Assembly: GCA_022885665.1 (NCBI GenBank)
Contig: JAGQDJ010000038.1
Location: 186,001 to 250,000 of the forward strand
Direction: 5' to 3'
DNA length: 64,000 nucleotides
DNA from: Triops longicaudatus
Lineage: Eukaryota > Arthropoda > Branchiopoda > Notostraca > Triopsidae
This document shows positions 37,365 through 48,663 of this stretch, one piece after another. The notes beneath the pieces are model-generated. The model saw only the letters and a program-made list of their open reading frames with translations. It ran no database searches and had not been told where the DNA came from. Positions within the stretch are counted from its first letter, which is position 1; every line of letters begins with the position of its first letter. Both the position numbers and the translations under genes were made by a program.

Positions 37365-40300
37365 TTCACACACTTTGTAGAAACCAGACTGGGTGTCAAA
37401 ATAATGTCATTTCTTTTCAAGTAAAATGAACTCGAATACGAAAAGTCCCAGTCTGGAGACGGAGCGCCTCGCCCTTTGGTTTGTTTATATTGACAAGGGA
37501 ATATCACATGATAATGGTAGCTCTTTCGGTGGTCTGCCGTCTGCTCCAAGCTAGCATCGCACGAAACCGCTTGCGTTACTTCCCGGAACCTATGGTCGCC
37601 CAATAAATGAATCACAGAGAGAGAACACTGCGTAGCGCTTTCCGAATATTTAAAACTTTTTTTTTCGTAAGATAAAGAGAGAAACAACTATTTTTTTTTA
37701 ACTTTGAAACATACGCTGTACGAAACCCATTTTTCCTGTTTGGAGAGGATAATTAACACAACGGGAAAGTACCACTGGACTTGAGTAGAAAACTTGAATT
37801 TAAAAGAATTTGTTAAGATATAGTATTTAAAGAAAAACTAGAAAAGTTTTGTTTCTCTTGATAAAGAACGGTTGACTTGCAGGTGATTCCGTTTAAAAAT
37901 ATTGTATTTTTAGAGGTAGTCTTTCGAGGGATTAAGTTCTTTAATCTAAAAAGCATATATTTGTTTATAAGTTACACGCTCGTGACCTGCTTACTTATTC
38001 CGGGGTTCAATAAAGTACCCTATGTGCTCTAAAAGGAATTCGGCTCCAACCAGCATGAAGGATTTGGATCAAGTTACCGATCGCTATAAAAATGGTCGTA
38101 AAAGGAACTTCCATGAAATCACTGAATATACACTACTTGAACTCTTTTTGTCTGTACTTCAAAAAGCAAGCTATTCCTAGTCTCTACTACATGTTGGGAG
38201 AACGACGATACACATCGATAAGCTATCAATATATTGTCATCGGTTTTGTCCCACTATAATCAAGCTTGACAAGATGTGGTCTTTGTAGGTTTGTGGTTCG
38301 TGGGCTGTTCTGCTTCCTGTACAGCAAAGTGATTACTCTATAATTAAACGTTGGCAGCTTTTGTTGCTACTCTCACATTTTTTTTTCTTGCTGTAGACGG
38401 ATGAGCGTAACCTTATACAGCGAACGTACACGACTTCATCACCTCCTGCAAAATGTATTTTAAACAAAAGCTGGTTTTATGTTCTTCGCACACTTATCAT
38501 GATTACCGAAAAAAACCCGCATCCGGCCGTTTTGCCTAAAACTCTCCTAAATGGCCCGTGGCCTCAGTAACACGATATTATTTCCCATGCCTACGTATTA
38601 CGGATGTGGTTTAAAAATCATTTTGCTTTTCAATTATACGTATAATATGTTTAGCATAAACACATAGTTTTTAGCAGTCATAACTCCGTAGCGGAAACGC
38701 AACATGTTGACCGAAATATCCGCTTAGACTCAAGTGATAATTACGTTATAGATTGATCACTACTATAAAAATACGCTACCGAAAATCGTGACTATTCGCA
38801 CATATTCTTGACAAGACATAGTAAAACCGCCAATCGAGTTTTAGTATTTGCTGTCCGGCTTACAGAACACATAGCCTGGCCTATCTCACATGCTAAAGGA
38901 GAATAAAACAAAATACGAAACAAGGGTAAGCGGGAGTTACCGTCGTTTTGCCTGTTCTCTGTAATTTACTTGGTATAATTCGCTCCGAAAATAGATGTTC
39001 TTTTAAACTACTCCGGAACACGCACAGGTTGCCTGAGTTATTTCACTAATAAAGATTTTTTTTAGAAACTCACCAATGGAGTACCGTATACAATGATCCG
39101 GCAAAGCCCACATCTTTTGGCCAACGCACGTTATTATTATGAATATAATTAGCAGCCGCTTAACGTTCTGGCATAGGTATTCCTAGGGCGTAAGAGGCAA
39201 ATGTTATTCTGAAGTCGCGGAGGTCTCTGAGAGGAGCAGATGCCGATGTACCACTGCTCGTAAAATACACACTCTTGACAGCTCCAGAGCCTTATCTGCA
39301 CCTTCTAATTCGTATTTTATAGGTTTCCAAATTGAATTCCAGTGCCACCCATGAGTTGATTACATCGGCTGATACAAAGAGGCGTGATTTAATATAGGGT
39401 TTGGATGCGAAAAACAACGCACCACGGCGGAATCAATTTCTTATTAACTTAAGTCCTTCGTTTACTTTTTGTTTTTACAGCTTGCCCTTCAGATCAATTA
39501 TCAAAGGGAAGAGTTGACAACATTAGAAATGAATACACCTCAACTGGATTGTTTTAAAGTCAGTGCACGCCTGTTTCTACCATTAGAACTGCTGCTGTAG
39601 GAACGGAAAGAAATGCGATTTTTTTTATTGATGTAAAGTATAAAAAGAAACTTTCAGAAACCGTTAGGACATCCAAACGTGTAAAACTTCTTCGCAAGGT
39701 AGCATTATATTGAGCATAGTAATTGTAGGTAAAACCGCACAATTTTACCAACTGCAGCGTACCTGTAGCTAAATTTTGCACAGAAAAGCTCATAGACTAC
39801 TTGATGTTCGCTACATTTATAGCTTTACTGTCACTAACCGATGTTTAGTCGTGCTACAGTCGCAGACTAATTACAGCTAAGGCTACATGTGTGGTCGAAG
39901 CCACAATTTTTTGGAAGGCGAATAAGATTCTAACAGAAAAAGAAGGCAGATGTGAGGATTTTGACATCTGTAACAGCGAATTGAATATAATTGTGAAAAT
40001 ATTTAATAATATGTTAACACGTCAAGTTTTTAAGCTAAGCTACCTGCATATCATTTACGGAGAGCTTTGAAATTCATATTGCAAAGATGGAAATTCTAGT
40101 TTATTTGTAGGAGGTACCCGACCTGAAACGTTCCTTTTTTAAGGAAACAATTTTAGCAGCTTTTCCTAATTATTCAATTTGATTTTAGTCGAAGGATTAA
40201 CTAAATACAATAACTACAGAATAACTTATCAATTTCAGTTCTTTTAACAGGGACCAGGCTTGAGGTAGGTATGTTGCCAACTTTGTATTATACTACTGTA

Positions 40301-41522
40301 TATTTCATTATTTTCCTAGGGTTTCTTTTTTACTGTGCAGCCACACCATGATGTCACGATATTGTAATGCCACATACTTTGTAAAGACCAGCTTGAGCCA
40401 ATGACTCTTTGTCGGCGTTTGTGTACGAGTTATCTCTGATAGAGTCAGAAATATGTAACATTAAGTAGTATACAGTTGAATGGTAAAATTAACACATTCA
40501 TAGGGGGCCATATATAGTGGGCTATAATGTGCCCCATGTCATGTCGCAAGGACGCCACACACCCAGATGCCAACAGTTCCATCCAAAAACTATTAAGTAG
40601 ATAAGAGTGAAATGTCTTAAAAATTTTGTTTTGGTAAAAATAAAATAAATTAAAAGGAACTTCAGTTTCTCACATGTAACCCATTTAACTTTCTATCGAT
40701 AAAAAATCGATTATTAAATTTTCGCACGTTATTTAAACTTCATTGGTTATAGATACCTTCTCACATCACTCATGCTTTACCCCAATGTTAATCGCATTAA
40801 TATAATGCGCGACTAGAACGCTTTTAAAAAATGTATACAATAATGAATTAAAAAAACGATCTAACGTCCCGGTATACACAAACCCTTAACAGAGAATACC
40901 ATGGGAAATTTTCGGACCTTATACTATAAAAATGGTTAAAAAATCAAAGAAACTGTTGTGACAGTAATGTTAATATTGGAAATATCTAGTGCACCAATTT
41001 ATTTTTTTCCTCAAAAAGCTTTTAATAAATTTGTAAATTACGTTTGAATTTTTGTTCCTTTCTTATTATCCGGAATAATGAAAATCAGGCAAACTGCTGT
41101 TAATTACAAAAAGAGACCTACCCTCCATGGAGGAAGCGATGTCTTATTTTTCATTTTTAAAAAATACTGAAACTTGTGTATACTAGGGCCTTAAAAAAGG
41201 ACAAAGGAGTGGATATGAAGAAAAAAGAAACAGGAGTGGATAATACGCTAAGCAGCCTACGCCGTAGGTCAGCGCCTACTAGGTACACCATTGGTACTTG
41301 CTACTATTAAATAGGCGGGGCTTATATTAGGCATTTCGTTGGAGTGGTCTTCCTTGTCTACCAGATAGCTCAACGCTTTAAATACTAAACAGTAAAATTC
41401 AAAATGTGTCAGTTTTACGTCATACGCAGCAGGATATCTTAACGTTTAAAGTTTTCGCAAGACCAATTGCACTGGCAACTAGATAGAAATTGGTGGTCAT
41501 CTTGTTGAAGAAAAAAGTAAAA
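37365..41522. other. Long gene-free region
   Basis: About 4.2 kb of AT-rich sequence with no exon recognised. The ORF at 37349-37687 overlaps the PDE2A start in another frame and looks like 5' UTR; 39560-39793 has no domain. It contains a TTAA-flanked element at 40861-41194. Confidence 0.5.
40861..41194 (-). mobile_element. TTAA-flanked non-autonomous DNA element, copy B
   Basis: Its right end reads tgtatactagggcc TTAA, the inverse of the start of copy A at 25242. Its left end (taacgtcccggtatacac) is an imperfect inverted copy of the same terminus. Internal blocks match copy A on the opposite strand. Length about 330 bp with no coding capacity. Confidence 0.55.
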
Positions 41523-42857
41523 ATGGCAAAAATTTTTGCCTTTTACGCACAGCTGCTTGTGATATCAATTGCAGTAGCAGTTGTGTCAGTGAAAGATTTT
41601 CAAATACCCAAATCTTTACAAGCGATTCGTAACTGGAAACCTGGTTGGATGAATAACAGGAAACACGATCACACTTTTACCATAGACACTCTCCCTGAAT
41701 CTTACTTCACGCAAGTTATGGGTACTAAAAATTCCATTTACTCGCCGAAACCGTCGCTTCCCGCTTTTCTAAACTTGGAGCCTTCATGGATTTCTCCAGA
41801 ACTTGTCGAAAACAGTATCGTGCACCATGATCTCTACTTCGGGCCACACTTCGAGCCTTCTGAAACAATTCCTCAGCAGTCGTCTTTGTCGGTGTATCTT
41901 AATTCACAATTTAAGTACCCAGTCATTCCAGTAGACATGCCTACAGCGCAATTAAGCGAAAGTCTGACCGAAGAAAATGACTCGTACTACGAGAGCGAAG
42001 TTGGAACAGAGAGTAACGACGTACTTTGCCTACATCACAACGTAATCAAACCTTTCGCGTTCGTCTTTCTGCCACTTGCAGCACTGGCTCTATCTTTAAA
42101 CGCAGCTAGCCTCTTTATTCAAAGGAAATTTTACATTCCTACGTATACCATTACGGCTGTTTCAACGACTACAACGACTACCGTGTCGACAAGCATTTCT
42201 ATACAATATTCGACGGAAGTTTCTATTTCTACTGCGTTCTCAACGATTTCTTCTATTACCACGCAGACTTCTACTAGTGTTTCAACGTCGTTTATTACTT
42301 CAACAGGAACGATAACCCAAACGTCCACTTCAACTTCCGTATCAACGACAACCGTAACACCACCTACAACAACAATAACTGAAACTAGTACAAAAACAGA
42401 TACTGTATCTGTTACGGAGACTTCGGTTTCAACTACGACTTTGTCGTCAACTGTGACTGATATATCGACAACTACGCTACTATCAACGTCAACGGTTACT
42501 ACGACATTTACCACACCATCAGTTACAACCTTAATCAGCGTTACAACGATTACGCCGAACACTGTATCGGTAACCACTACACAGCTTTCAACGCAAGTCA
42601 TAACCTCTACCACAACACTGACCACGACTTCGACTATCACAAGTACGCTAACTAGCACATCCATCTCTTCCAGCTATCAAACCTGTTGCGTTTGCGATGT
42701 GGCCGGCTGTGACTGTGGCGGTTTTCCTAATTGTTTCGATTTACGGCGAAAACGCAAAGATTTGGAAGAATTCATATTACAAAGTAAGACCAATAACTTA
42801 CCTATCCAGCCCACAATGGCTCCTGTTAACACTCACAGCTTATTTATTGATGTCTGA
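41523..42857 (+). CDS. Secreted Thr/Ser/Val-rich low-complexity protein
   Basis: No family recognised. Single open frame of 444 aa from the ATG at 41523 (aaaATGg). Residues 1-22 form a signal peptide (KIFAFYAQLLVISIAVAVVS). Residues 23-170 are mixed-composition with several Pro-Ser and Tyr-containing stretches. A second hydrophobic segment (about 174-199, FAFVFLPLAALALSLNA) could be a membrane anchor. Residues about 203-385 are almost entirely Thr, Ser, Val and Ile in short alternating units (TSTSVSTTT, TETSVSTTTL), suited to beta structure or dense O-glycosylation. A six-cysteine knot-like patch (TCCVCDVAGCDCGG to FPNC) follows, then a basic RRKRK that resembles a furin site. The long antisense ORF here is a by-product of the composition. 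First of four neighbouring genes for secreted low-complexity proteins. Confidence 0.8.
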   Translation: MAKIFAFYAQLLVISIAVAVVSVKDFQIPKSLQAIRNWKPGWMNNRKHDHTFTIDTLPESYFTQVMGTKNSIYSPKPSLPAFLNLEPSWISPELVENSIVHHDLYFGPHFEPSETIPQQSSLSVYLNSQFKYPVIPVDMPTAQLSESLTEENDSYYESEVGTESNDVLCLHHNVIKPFAFVFLPLAALALSLNAASLFIQRKFYIPTYTITAVSTTTTTTVSTSISIQYSTEVSISTAFSTISSITTQTSTSVSTSFITSTGTITQTSTSTSVSTTTVTPPTTTITETSTKTDTVSVTETSVSTTTLSSTVTDISTTTLLSTSTVTTTFTTPSVTTLISVTTITPNTVSVTTTQLSTQVITSTTTLTTTSTITSTLTSTSISSSYQTCCVCDVAGCDCGGFPNCFDLRRKRKDLEEFILQSKTNNLPIQPTMAPVNTHSLFIDV

Positions 42858-43326
42858 ATTTTCCCATTTTCGGATTCAGTGATATGATGATACTTTATGT
42901 GATAATTTCAATATATATGAAACTTGCTGTCGTTATTTAATCTGCGTTAGCTAAACACGGCCTTTTTGTACAATAAATGAATACAGGAGAGTACCGTGTA
43001 ATAAAAACGTCACTGTCGTATGATTTTAATTCATTATACTTCCGCTTTTGCAAGTTTTTCGTTTTGACATTCTGAAACAGTGGCTCAAACATGGGAACGC
43101 TTTATTCGTTAGAATGGATCCAATGGTCGATCTGGCAACAGTTTTATCGGTGAATATTGATCATCCACACAAAACCGTGTCGGCTTGCTCGTGAATCTTG
43201 CCATTTGATCCTGGGTCTTTGCAGTATCCGAAAAATAGGAAAATATTCGCCCAAAGGTCAGTTCAGGTCATAGGTCGCGACCGCAAGCCGGTCAACTTAC
43301 AGGTCAAGTAATCGAGTCTCTGTCGC
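42858..43326. other. Intergenic region
   Basis: 3' flank of the Thr/Ser/Val-rich gene and upstream region of the next gene; nothing else recognised. Confidence 0.5.
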
Positions 43327-43335
43327 TATAAGAAG
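43327..43335 (+). promoter_or_regulatory. TATA box of the Cys-rich secreted protein gene
   Basis: TATAAGAAG, 85 bp before the start ATG. Similar boxes lie 109 and 98 bp before the starts at 45477 and 48664. Confidence 0.55.
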
Positions 43336-43411
43336 ACATGAAACCATATACGTTCATTCACTAAGGATCTCTGAATAATACCGAAAACGGAATTTTTCTT
43401 CGCAGTGAACT

Positions 43412-43873
43412 ATGACGTCCCTATTCCTATTGCTTCTAATTATGGCAGCCTCTTGTGAAAGAGTTTTTTCTATTAGTGTGATAAACGTAAGTACGGTTCC
43501 CATGATACGTGTTAGGGTAAAATCGTTTTTTCTTTTCTTTTAGAGAGGGAGAACTGGTCTCCGTTATCCGAACAAATCGCCGCACACCGAGCGTTGCAAT
43601 GAACGGTGCTATGCGCTTTGCAAGGAAACGCCATGCTACTGTGAAAAAAATTGCTGCAATTTTTCCGAAGAGAATCGGCTTGCAGAACCTTGTAACAAAC
43701 CGCACCTTTGTCAATTTGAGCCCGATTTCGAGCGTGATGCTCAATCCCAGTGGGAACAACGAACGAAAGTCCAAGCTGAAGCAACAAGTCACGCACAAAC
43801 GAACTTCACCAAAATTAAAGTAAACAACACCATCAATATTGACATCGAGCTAAGGGCGAAGGACAAAGAATAA
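43412..43873 (+). CDS. Small cysteine-rich secreted protein
   Basis: No family recognised. Two exons, 43412-43486 and 43544-43873, give 134 aa. Exon 1 encodes only MTSLFLLLLIMAASCE and a few further residues, a signal peptide, and ends at a phase-0 gtaagt donor. Exon 2 has no usable start of its own in the correct frame, so it is visible only after splicing. The mature chain begins basic (RGRTGLRYPNK) and has ten cysteines in about 50 residues: CNERCYALC, then CYCEKNCCNF, then PCNKPHLC. It ends with an acidic/Gln-rich linker and the alternating KVNNTINIDIELRAKDKE. AATAAA follows at 43948. Paired cysteines suggest a disulfide-stabilised secreted peptide; I cannot tell whether it is structural or a signalling peptide. 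Confidence 0.75.
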
Positions 43874-45367
43874 TAGTGGTCTTTAACAAAATTCACACAA
43901 CGCCTAACGAAATTCGTGCGACCGAAATGTGGTCGGTAAGCTCTTGAAATAAAAATGTGAATACCTATCCTCTCGTTTAACTTACTGGACCATAACTCAA
44001 AAAGCGAACGAGTCACAATAACATATTTTTTCCCTATCCCCGCAAGACTTCTGATTATACTGTGTGCGTATGAACGCGATCGGTTTAATCTAAACATATA
44101 TGATGATCACTCCAATTAATGTTTTTTTTTCTTATATAATTTGAATGTACAATAAGAAATTCCTATGTATGAACGTAATAGCGCTTTTAAACAATGAAAA
44201 TTTAAAATCCCACCTGTCGTGTTTTGTTATTTATTTTATTACTTGATTTTCAAGCCTACAGCAACGCTTTCTCCTTTTAGCCAAGCTGATTAGTAGTTCA
44301 TGTACGTAGATTATTGCGTTCTCATTATGAACTTTTAGGATGTTAAACTGACAAAATAAAAAATAAAGTCTTTGATCCCTACATTATTAGCTAAGCTTGG
44401 CAGCCTAAAAATTCGGTTAGTCTGCGATAGTGCGAAACCTAATTAGCGAAACAGACTCTTAAACTTCTTTTTATTATTTTCTAGACTCGCGCAGGTTTGC
44501 CACCTGTTGTGGGGACTCAGATGATTTTTTTAATGAAGCGAACAGGCGTAATACAATGCTTGTTGCCGCTTCTTTTAAAATCCAACTTAGACTCAAAACA
44601 TGTCTGAGTAATACCAATTTTTTTTTTTTTAAATTTTGATTGCTTCCAAATCGGGTAGTGACAACAACGGTTTACCGGGCAATTTGCATGCTGCTAAGTT
44701 CTAACTTGATCCAATCTAAAATTTTTAATTAATTGTAACGGTATTGAAGGGTAAATGGGTGAAAGATAAAAACATTTTAATTGAAAGCTCTGAGTTTTTT
44801 TAAACCTGGATGTTAATTAAATACTTAGTTTTTCCCCACATAGCGTTCAGTTAATTTAACTGAAAAAAACTTGGAACTTTAACGCTAACAATCAAGAAGA
44901 AACTGAATGGAGAACAAGATAGAGATAATTATATAAAAAAAATAGTTTATATATATATAAAAAAGTCTGATAGCCGCTCTTGTCAATTGTATAGAATGAC
45001 AACTAAATCCGATTTCCTTTCATCGCTTATTTTCCTGTGTCGCTCAAAGTGCCCCATGTGCGAGTTCTCAGCTTTTAGGTAGGCTTACGTAACAGAATGT
45101 TTGAAAGCTTCTGTTTTGCACCGATTCGCCTATTTCTCCTGCAACGAATTTGCAAACTAAAGGTGAGAATAGGAGTACGATCATAGAGCCTTCTCTGGAA
45201 CGACCCCAACCTTAGAAAGCGGTAAAAAGCGGACTTAACGGATAAATCGACAAATGACATACGAAGAGGACAGCTTCGAAATAACGGAATTTACCAGGTT
45301 GAGGTCAGAAGGTCAGGAGCCACTATGATTAATATCGGCTATTCAGAGGCCCACTTATTGGTATACA
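43874..45367. other. Intergenic region
   Basis: AT-rich, with AATAAA at 43948-43953 for the upstream gene. No exon recognised; small ORFs at 43789-44097 and 45075-45260 (minus) show no domain. Confidence 0.5.
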
Positions 45368-45375
45368 TATAAAAA
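45368..45375 (+). promoter_or_regulatory. TATA box of the Lys-Pro-rich secreted protein gene
   Basis: TATAAAAA, 109 bp before the start ATG. Confidence 0.55.
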
Positions 45376-45476
45376 CATTCACAAGTATATTAGCATAGTT
45401 CGTTTCCGAGTGACCGACACAACTGCAAGTGAACCATACCACGATAGCTAATAAGCTGTTCCGTTCACTTGAGAAA

Positions 45477-46205
45477 ATGGTACCTACTACTCTCTTGTGG
45501 CCAACTGTATTACTGATCTGCATTCAGCATTGCTTAACTTTACCGGTTTCAAACGTAAGTTTCTATCGCGCTTTTTGCACGAGATAAAAGACAAACAATA
45601 AACAGAACTTTTCTTTAAAAAAATAGGAAAAAATGGAAATTAGCACCACATCGCACGACTGCATGAGTGGAACCGCACCAACCTGTTTACAAGACGAAGA
45701 AAGTGGATTAGCACAGGCTCCGGTGGAACTAGACGAAACGGACCAGGAGTCATGCTGCGAAGAAACTATTATGGACGAGAGCGATTTGAAGCTATTTGAT
45801 TCAGAACGTCAAACAAAATGTTTACCGATAATGCAACCGTCGCAATCATCAAAACAAACACCTACTAGAAAGCCTACTGACAAGCCTGCCCCCAAACCCT
45901 GCGTTGCACCAAATGGAAAACAATGTCAGAAGACTACACCGAAATCTTGCGGAAAACCGAACGAAATGCCTTGTGATAAGCCTAACGCGAAACCTGAACC
46001 AAAACCCACGTCACCGCCTTGCGGGAAGCCGAATCAAAAGCCCTGCGAAAAACCAACTGAAAAGCCTACAGAAAAGCCTACTATAAAGCCAGCACCTAAC
46101 AAAGCTGAAACAACTCCTACACCAATACAGGTTGTCAATTACAATTACATTACTATCCAAATGAAGAAGAAAAAAGGTGAAGAAATCAAAAGTGCGAGTT
46201 CCTGA
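45477..46205 (+). CDS. Secreted Lys-Pro/Cys-rich protein
   Basis: No family recognised. Exons 45477-45554 and 45627-46205 give 218 aa. Exon 1 is a signal peptide (MVPTTLLWPTVLLICIQHC plus LTLPVSN) ending at a phase-0 gtaagt donor. The mature N-terminal half is acidic with paired cysteines (SHDCMSGTAPTC, ESCCEE). The C-terminal half is a degenerate Lys-Pro repeat with cysteines, built of units such as GKPN, CDKPN, CEKPTEKPT and KPAPKPC. It ends in VVNYNYITIQMKKKK, an alternating beta-prone stretch plus a basic tail. The CxKP units resemble the C-terminal CEKP repeats of the gene at 48664. Likely an extracellular, possibly cross-linked, structural protein; this is inference from composition. 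Confidence 0.8.
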
Positions 46206-48565
46206 AAAGCTGCATGCGTTTTACAAAGGGTTTACCGCTATGGAAAGATCTTCAACTTTTGCGTCATCCATTACTCCATCCCACTTTTTAGTTCCTTACA
46301 TTCGTAAGAGCCAGACTTCGATGCATTGTAAGCTAACAAATAATAATATTTTGTATTTCATATTTAAGCGAATGAAACATGAAAAGTGCGAAAAACTTAA
46401 AACTCTTATGTTTCATTATTAAGGGTATTATACAGTACAAAAAGCTTGCTAATGGTTGCAAAATTTTTATTAAAAATTAATGTCTCGGTTCAAGGTAACT
46501 GCAGTTAACGTAAAACGTTGGAAACCGTCCTTCAAGAGTAAAGAAATACTATTACAACATAACAAAATATAAGAGATACATTTAACAAATTTCAAGAAGA
46601 TGGAAGACTGTAGCTTTTGCGACAAAGAACATTATATAACGTTGATAGGAGTTAAAACGGTGATCACGAGCGAAGCTGGTAATAGCAATCTTTTGGACAG
46701 CTACAATAAAAGAACGGGAAATTTAGGCACCGAAGTCACTTTCGGTAAACGATCTTTTGATCGAAGTTCCACACCAAATTCATCAGCTGCCTTTTTAAAA
46801 TTTTGAACTGTAGAAAGTTTTCGTAGATTAAATAATAGACTGGTTCGACTCTGCAGTGTCACTAACGTCGATAATCATATATTTCTATCAATTACTCTCA
46901 AAGTTAAGGCCAGAATTTTCCGATTCTCTTGTTTAAGGGCTTTTTTTAATACTGATACCCATTTAATATGCTAAACATGAAAGATTTTAATTAAATCCAA
47001 CGTATTTCAATTGAACGTTGCAAACACCAATAACCTTGCTGTTTTCATTTTTGTATGTGACTTTCATAAAGAATTTACGGAGACTGAAATAAAACAATTT
47101 GTTTGTCCTGTGTTGTTTCTGCGTTCCAAAAGGTCAGGGACAAAATAAATTCACAATACGGATAGCATCCCCTAGGAAGTGCATCCCTTAGGAGAGAAGG
47201 TTCAGAAGATTTCTGAGAAGCATTGAGTATTGTTTCGGAGTTATATCGCAATTTTCTTCAGAAAGCAAACTCTGTAAAGTCAATAGGTATCCTTGCCCAA
47301 GGTCAAGCATAAGAATAAAAATACTGGTTAATAAGCTATATTCCGCTTGAAATGAAGTAACACTACAACAGTGCTTCTACACTAAATATGCTTATAACTC
47401 TAATTTTCACAAAGACATTACTTCACAGCTACTGCTTCAGTGCTATATCAGGGTTGTGCTTCAAGCCTGGATTTCAATCAGTGTAACTAGCGTCAAACTA
47501 TATACATGAAATTACAAGAATACCGCACCTTCTTACAAGCAAATGCATCGTCAAGTGCAGTAATTCATCAGACGGCAAAATACAGTAGTCTTCATCGTTC
47601 CAAAGCTGATAAGCTAATAAGCTTTGAAAATAGTCTTCCCACATCTAATATTATTTTGATGCCTTAATAGGATAAAAGCAGACGAAGTATGCTTGCCACC
47701 CATTAGAATGAACGTGTTCCGAGCTTTGACCTTTAACCTTCCTAAGCACGTACGTAATTTGCCTTTTATTATTTATTTATTTTTTTTTTTTTTTTTGAGA
47801 TTACAGGCTGCAGCGACAAAAAAAAATTAAAAACATAAAAATACCCCGAATGGGACTATAAAAAGGGAAAAAACTATGCTAAAAATTGTTTATGGATGTA
47901 TTGTTTTCAGTTACGTAAGAAATAAGATTTTGGGGAACTATTAATGCAGTACATTCACGTGTTCATGTAAGCAAGTCGAAAGGCCTCCCTTGGGTGCGAA
48001 ATCTAACTAACCAAGTTTCACCTAACACCTGTGCAGATTTCCTCCCTAAACTCAGCAAGTATGTTCAGAGAATAGACAGAGGAATGACCTAAACAGGCGG
48101 AACTGCCATACTGCATTAAAAAAAGCTAGAAATTCATTTCCATTAACTGCACCGTAGCCAAAATGTACACCTCATCCAACATAAGGATCGAGATTCAATC
48201 TTATCAGAAATGGCTACATGTTGTTTAATAATGAATAGATAGTGAAATATGTATTTTTTTTTTTTAATCCAACAAATGACCATCAAGTGTGATATGGCAT
48301 AAACGTACGGGAAATAGGACAGTAAGTGGAGTTCTCCGTATGTTCCATTACTCAGAATCATACCAACCTCTTTAGAGACATACAATTCCCGCATGAACGA
48401 AATGGAAGTTACAGAAACAGGAAAGCTCATAGGAGTTACCCAAGCGCGATTAGTGTAATTAGTGGTCTATCCCAAAACGACTCCCCAGAAATGTCACCCG
48501 AGGTCAAGGAGGCAATCTTGTGTTATTACTACGACTTTGACTGCGATACCCTCAAGTAGCTATCA
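46206..48565. other. Intergenic region
   Basis: AT-rich, no exon I can support. An ORF at 46600-46806 has a good start context (aagATGg) but no hydrophobic leader or domain; 48326-48559 likewise. Homopolymer T runs lie near 47785. Confidence 0.5.
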
Positions 48566-48574
48566 TATAAAAAG
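48566..48574 (+). promoter_or_regulatory. TATA box of the Gln-Ala-repeat secreted protein gene
   Basis: TATAAAAAG, 98 bp before the start ATG. Confidence 0.6.
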
Positions 48575-48663
48575 GGTAACACGGCGACAGTAAATCATTC
48601 CACTCACAGGTCTAATCTCGAAGAACAAGTCTAGCTCTTGGTGTGAAACAGTCGTCTCCAACA

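Noticed and set aside
37349..37687. 112-codon minus-strand ORF overlapping the PDE2A start
   Set aside because: Different frame from PDE2A, no domain; best read as 5' UTR and upstream sequence.
42131..42664. 177-codon antisense Val-rich ORF
   Set aside because: Mirror of the Thr/Ser repeat of the 41523 gene, where ACN/TCN codons read backwards rarely form stops.
46600..46806. 68-codon ORF with good start context
   Set aside because: No signal peptide, no similarity recognised and no splice partner; kept only as a possibility.
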